Shown: piece by piece, positions 63,354 to 64,000 of the stretch | Layout: every line of letters begins with the position of its first letter | Numbering within the stretch: the first letter of the stretch is position 1 | Origin: Paracoccaceae bacterium | GTDB taxonomy: Bacteria > Pseudomonadota > Alphaproteobacteria > Rhodobacterales > Rhodobacteraceae | Direction: 5' to 3' | DNA: 64,000 nt | Assembly: GCA_021296235.1 (NCBI GenBank) | Contig: JAGWAS010000008.1 | Location: forward strand, 62,780 to 126,779 | Notes under the pieces: model-generated | Database searches by the model: none | What the model saw: only the letters and a program-made list of their open reading frames with translations | Told to the model about the DNA's origin: nothing | Position numbers and translations under genes: made by a program

Positions 63354-63794
63354 ATGAACAGTAACTCCGAATATCCCGAGCAATTGGGGATGCATGGAAG
63401 CGCCGTGGAACACAGCGGTTCGGCTGTCGTCCTTATCGGTCCCTCACGCTCCGGCAAATCCACACTTGTGCTTGAACTCATGGCGTTCGGCGCAAGACTT
63501 GTATCGGACGACCTAATTGTCCTTCACCGTTCAGGCAACCGGCTGGTGGTTTCATCGCCGCCGGACGCACCTGGGGGAATAGAAGCCAGTGGGTTTGGAA
63601 TTCTTGCCGCCGATCGGGTTGGTTCCGCAGAGGTCACTTTGCTGATCGATTTGGGCCTTCGGGAAACCGAACGGCTGCCACCATTGCGGCAAAGAAGATT
63701 GCTCGGCGTGGCGGTCGATGTCGTTCACGGTGCAGGCAACGAGAACCTTGCCGCAGCCACACTGCAGTACCTCAAATCGGGCCGAATCGCCTGA
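63354..63794 (+). CDS. hprK: HPr kinase/phosphorylase, short alphaproteobacterial form
   Basis: 146 residues, only the C-terminal kinase domain, as is normal in alphaproteobacteria. The P-loop is GPSRSGKS (residues 29-36); the Arg where most relatives have Ala or Gly is slightly unusual. LVSDD (49-53) follows the expected second motif. It phosphorylates HPr on Ser to regulate metabolism through the incomplete PTS. RBS GGTGGGA precedes the ATG. The rapZ gene usually found next is absent; a PTS IIA gene follows. Confidence 0.88.
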   Translation: MNSNSEYPEQLGMHGSAVEHSGSAVVLIGPSRSGKSTLVLELMAFGARLVSDDLIVLHRSGNRLVVSSPPDAPGGIEASGFGILAADRVGSAEVTLLIDLGLRETERLPPLRQRRLLGVAVDVVHGAGNENLAAATLQYLKSGRIA

Positions 63795-63796
63795 AA

Positions 63797-63842
63797 CATC
63801 TGCATTCATCCAACGGCAGTTCTGCAAAACCGCTTGCAGATG
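63797..63842 (+). repeat. Inverted repeat between hprK and the PTS IIA gene
   Basis: Two perfect 8-base arms (63797-63804 and 63835-63842) about 30 bases apart, starting right after the hprK stop. Could form a long-loop hairpin or be an operator; may be chance. Confidence 0.3.
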
Positions 63843-63908
63843 CCGAGACGGAATGTCTATAGGGCGCCTCTGGGCCGGTGGACGAATTGCCATGATCGGG
63901 ATGCGGAC

Positions 63909-64000
63909 TTGATCGGTATCGTCATAGTGACAAATGGAAACCTTGGACGCGAAATGCTCGCCAACGTCGAACAGATCGTGGGCGAGCAGCTTTCGGCGGT
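63909..64000 (+). CDS. PTS sugar transporter subunit IIA, mannose family (N-terminal fragment, runs off window)
   Basis: The first 30 codons of an EIIA-Man-type protein, beginning at a TTG: the strand LIGIVIVTNGNLGREML is the family N-terminus, where the usual phosphorylated His of VTHGN reads Asn (VTNGN). In relatives this His accepts phosphate from HPr. If the reading is right, the protein cannot carry phosphate at that site. Only the first 92 bases are inside the window. Confidence 0.75.
   Translation, partial: MIGIVIVTNGNLGREMLANVEQIVGEQLSA

Noticed and set aside
63795..63908. A hidden rapZ gene between hprK and the IIA gene
   Set aside because: Only 114 bases are available, and none of the three frames shows an ATP-binding loop.

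Overview
The window looks like the chromosome of an alphaproteobacterium, moderately GC-rich. The evidence is the fused str/S10/spc ribosomal block behind tRNA-Trp-secE-nusG-rplKAJL-rpoBC, a 391-residue EF-Tu, an alpha operon without rpsD, a short 146-residue HprK next to a mannose-type PTS IIA gene, and frequent TTG/GTG starts. I cannot name a genus.

Layout. 1-676: broken IS630-family transposase. 1258-12099: a peptide/opine-type ABC importer (Tat-exported binding protein, two permeases, one polypeptide carrying both ATPases), followed by an MlrC-type metallopeptidase, a convergent YtcJ-like amidohydrolase and a CocE/NonD-type serine hydrolase. Together they look like an uptake-and-hydrolysis module for an amide or peptide-like compound. 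12343-14743 (minus): alpha operon rpsM-rpsK-rpoA-rplQ. 14744-24255: a 9.5 kb insertion that separates this operon from adk. It holds a NitT/TauT-type ABC importer, a three-gene minus-strand cassette (membrane protein, ImmA/IrrE protease, T4-beta-like protein), a cytoplasmic sulfatase and guaC. 24256-40116 (minus): rpsL-rpsG-fusA-tuf-S10-spc genes through secY-adk. 41062-41925: an exported alpha/beta hydrolase on the opposite strand, between rpsL and rpoC. 42004-54436 (minus): tRNA-Trp, secE, nusG, rplK, rplA, rplJ, rplL, rpoB, rpoC. 54856-58510: a small accessory zone with a methyltransferase, a lipoprotein, a GNAT gene broken by a stop codon, a decayed FitAB-like toxin-antitoxin locus and an unknown exported protein. 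58731-63293: inositol-type catabolic genes (iolD, iolE, an SDR on the minus strand; an HpcH/HpaI aldolase on the plus strand). 63354-64000: hprK and the start of a PTS IIA gene.

How the parts work together. The minus-strand blocks form the core transcription and translation machinery, with tight coupling (many ATGA or TGATG overlaps). A promoter reading TTGACA-17-TATTTG lies ahead of rpsL, and an almost identical one (TTGACC-17-TATTTG) lies ahead of the detached rpsM operon. Accessory genes sit exactly at operon joints (adk/rpsM, rpoC/rpsL), not inside operons. Both ABC importers carry a perfect 10-bp GC-rich hairpin directly after the binding-protein gene, which could keep binding-protein mRNA in excess.

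The best candidate for an undescribed system is the 18300-20513 cassette. All assignments come from reading the sequence and recalling families; no database search was run.
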